From: Microvirga lenta
GTDB lineage: Bacteria > Pseudomonadota > Alphaproteobacteria > Rhizobiales > Beijerinckiaceae
Reading direction: 5' to 3'
DNA length: 64,000 bases
Assembly (NCBI RefSeq): GCF_020532555.1
Contig: NZ_JAJBBR010000005.1
Location: 372,001-436,000, forward strand
Both the position numbers and the translations under genes were made by a program. The stretch's first letter is position 1. Each line of letters starts with the position of its first letter. Below the pieces are notes generated by a model. That model was not told the origin of the DNA. It saw only the letters and a list, made by a program, of their open reading frames with translations, and made no database searches. Positions 62,834 to 64,000 of the stretch are shown piece after piece.

Positions 62834-64000
62834 TCAGAAAGCCTCGGCCGGCAGGGCCATGGTCGTGTCGGCGCCGGCCGAGATGCAGGCGAGGCGCGCG
62901 GCGGTTTCGGGCATCATGCGCTCCATGAAGAAGCGGCCGGTCGTCAGCTTCGCGTCCATCCTCTCCGCGACGCCGTTTCCTTCAGCCTTCCTGGCATGGG
63001 CGGCCTTCGCCATCTTGGCCCACATGTAGCCCATGGCCACGAGGCCGAAGAGATGCATGTAGTCCGTGGCGCCCGCGCCCGCATTGTCGGGCCTGGCCAT
63101 GGCGTTTTGCATGAACCACATGGTGCCCTGCTGCAGATGGTTGAGGCCCTGCTCGAGCGGGGCGATGAAGCCTTTCAGGTTCTCGTCGCCGGCATTCTCC
63201 TGGCAGAAGGCGGCGACCTCGTTGAAGAACGCCATGACGGCGCGGCCGCCGTCCTTGCCGAGCTTGCGGCCGACGAGGTCCATGGCCTGGATGCCGTTGG
63301 CGCCCTCGTAGATCATGGTGATGCGGGCGTCGCGCACGAACTGCGACATGCCCCATTCCTCGATATAGCCGTGGCCGCCGAACATCTGCTGGGCCTTCAC
63401 GGCCATCTCGAAGCCGAGATCGGTGAGCACGCCCTTCACCACCGGGGTCATGAGGCCCATGTGGTCGTCCGCCGACTGACGCTGCGCCTCGTCGGAGGAG
63501 CGGTGGGCGATGTCGCTGTTCAGCGCCGTCCAGATCACGAGCGCGCGGGCGGCCTCGTTGAAGGCCCGGATGGACATGAGCGTCCGGCGCACGTCCGGGT
63601 GGACGATGATCGGATCGGCCGGCCTGTCGGGGAACTTCGCGCCCGTGAGCGAGCGGCCCTGCAGGCGGTCCTTCGCATAGGCGACGGCGTTCTGGTAGGC
63701 GACCTCGGACTGGGCGAGACCCTGCACGCCCACGGCCAGGCGCGCCTCGTTCATCATCACGAACATGGCCGCGAGGCCGCGGTTCTCCTGGCCGATGAGC
63801 CAGCCCCTGGCGCCGTCGTAGTTCATGACGCAGGTGGCGTTGCCGTGGATGCCCATCTTGTGCTCGAGGGAGCCGCAGGAGACGCCGTTGCGCTCGCCGA
63901 GGGAGCCGTCCTCCTTCACGAGGATCTTCGGCACGACGAAGAGCGAGATGCCCTTGGTGCCGGCCGGCGCGCCCTCGATGCGGGCGAGGACCAGGTGGAC
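62834..64000 (-). CDS. Acyl-CoA dehydrogenase, C-terminal part (runs off right edge)
   Basis: The frame is open to the window edge, giving 388 residues. Visible parts: '[13 protein letters not shown]', '[26 protein letters not shown]', the C-terminal ACAD helix domain ('[43 protein letters not shown]') with the FAD contact and the catalytic Glu of 'YEGANG', and a C-terminal extension of about 130 residues. This is the large (about 600 aa) acyl-CoA dehydrogenase type that starts a beta-oxidation cycle. The active-site base and N-terminal domain lie outside. Confidence 0.92.
   Translation of the reverse strand, partial: VHLVLARIEGAPAGTKGISLFVVPKILVKEDGSLGERNGVSCGSLEHKMGIHGNATCVMNYDGARGWLIGQENRGLAAMFVMMNEARLAVGVQGLAQSEVAYQNAVAYAKDRLQGRSLTGAKFPDRPADPIIVHPDVRRTLMSIRAFNEAARALVIWTALNSDIAHRSSDEAQRQSADDHMGLMTPVVKGVLTDLGFEMAVKAQQMFGGHGYIEEWGMSQFVRDARITMIYEGANGIQAMDLVGRKLGKDGGRAVMAFFNEVAAFCQENAGDENLKGFIAPLEQGLNHLQQGTMWFMQNAMARPDNAGAGATDYMHLFGLVAMGYMWAKMAKAAHARKAEGNGVAERMDAKLTTGRFFMERMMPETAARLACISAGADTTMALPAEAF

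Noticed and set aside
1..64000. CRISPR arrays, rRNA genes, toxin-antitoxin pairs and conjugation genes
   Set aside because: I looked for regularly spaced repeats, rRNA sequence and typical motifs and saw none in the window.

Overview
The window is a GC-rich chromosomal segment of an alphaproteobacterium, most likely of the Rhizobiales (Methylobacteriaceae or Microvirga-like). The support is a circularly permuted two-piece tmRNA, an FNR/FixK box in front of hemN, DUF6481 and cold-shock genes typical of that order, and intergenic palindromic repeats of the 'CATCCTTCGAGACG' and 'GATCCCGG' type common in Rhizobiales genomes. The species cannot be named from the sequence alone.

Region 1 (1 to about 13,633) is an integrated mobile element whose left end lies outside the window. 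Its right end is a 47-nt 3' fragment of a tRNA-Thr(GGT) gene. Next to it are a P4-type tyrosine integrase, an AlpA-like regulator, a large primase/helicase and a DUF5681 protein. Farther left are several uncharacterised genes, a serine recombinase, a GIY-YIG nuclease gene broken by an IS5-family insertion, and the start of a KAP-type P-loop NTPase. No capsid, tail or portal genes are visible, so it looks like a phage satellite or simple integrative element rather than a complete prophage. A 16-nt perfect inverted repeat beside the primase gene could be its replication origin.

Region 2 (13.6-33 kb) is core and accessory chromosome: cold-shock protein, lysophospholipid acyltransferase, Na+/Ca2+ exchanger, a duplicated cysteine-rich secreted protein, metallophosphoesterase, tmRNA, chemoreceptor, FAD oxidoreductase, adenylate cyclase, free-methionine-sulfoxide reductase, hemN, an ABC exporter, MOSC and DUF488 proteins, zinc alcohol dehydrogenase and a Nudix hydrolase.

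Region 3 (33-41 kb) has an inositol-monophosphatase-family gene followed by a three-gene ABC importer. The importer would normally be called iron(III) uptake, but its binding protein carries residues that fit an AfuA-type sugar-phosphate binder. An ion channel with a C-terminal zinc ribbon, a HAD phosphatase and an FMN reductase follow.

Region 4 (41-48.6 kb) is a compact five-gene minus-strand operon: N-formylglutamate-amidohydrolase family, ethanolamine-type APC permease, glutamine-synthetase family, aldehyde dehydrogenase and Fe-alcohol dehydrogenase. It is divergent from an RpiR-type regulator, with a palindrome in the promoter gap and a terminator at its end. Together these fit catabolism of ethanolamine or another amino alcohol through gamma-glutamylated intermediates. 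This is the most interesting metabolic system in the window.

Region 5 (48.6-64 kb) contains an AbrB-family membrane protein, an aminotransferase, MscL, a CatD/CatE-like pair (DoxX plus VOC dioxygenase) divergent from a LysR regulator, an SSF-transporter/hybrid histidine kinase fusion, a kappa-class GST-like isomerase, thioesterase and DinB genes, and a fatty-acid beta-oxidation set (FadJ-like, thiolase, acyl-CoA dehydrogenase running off the right edge).
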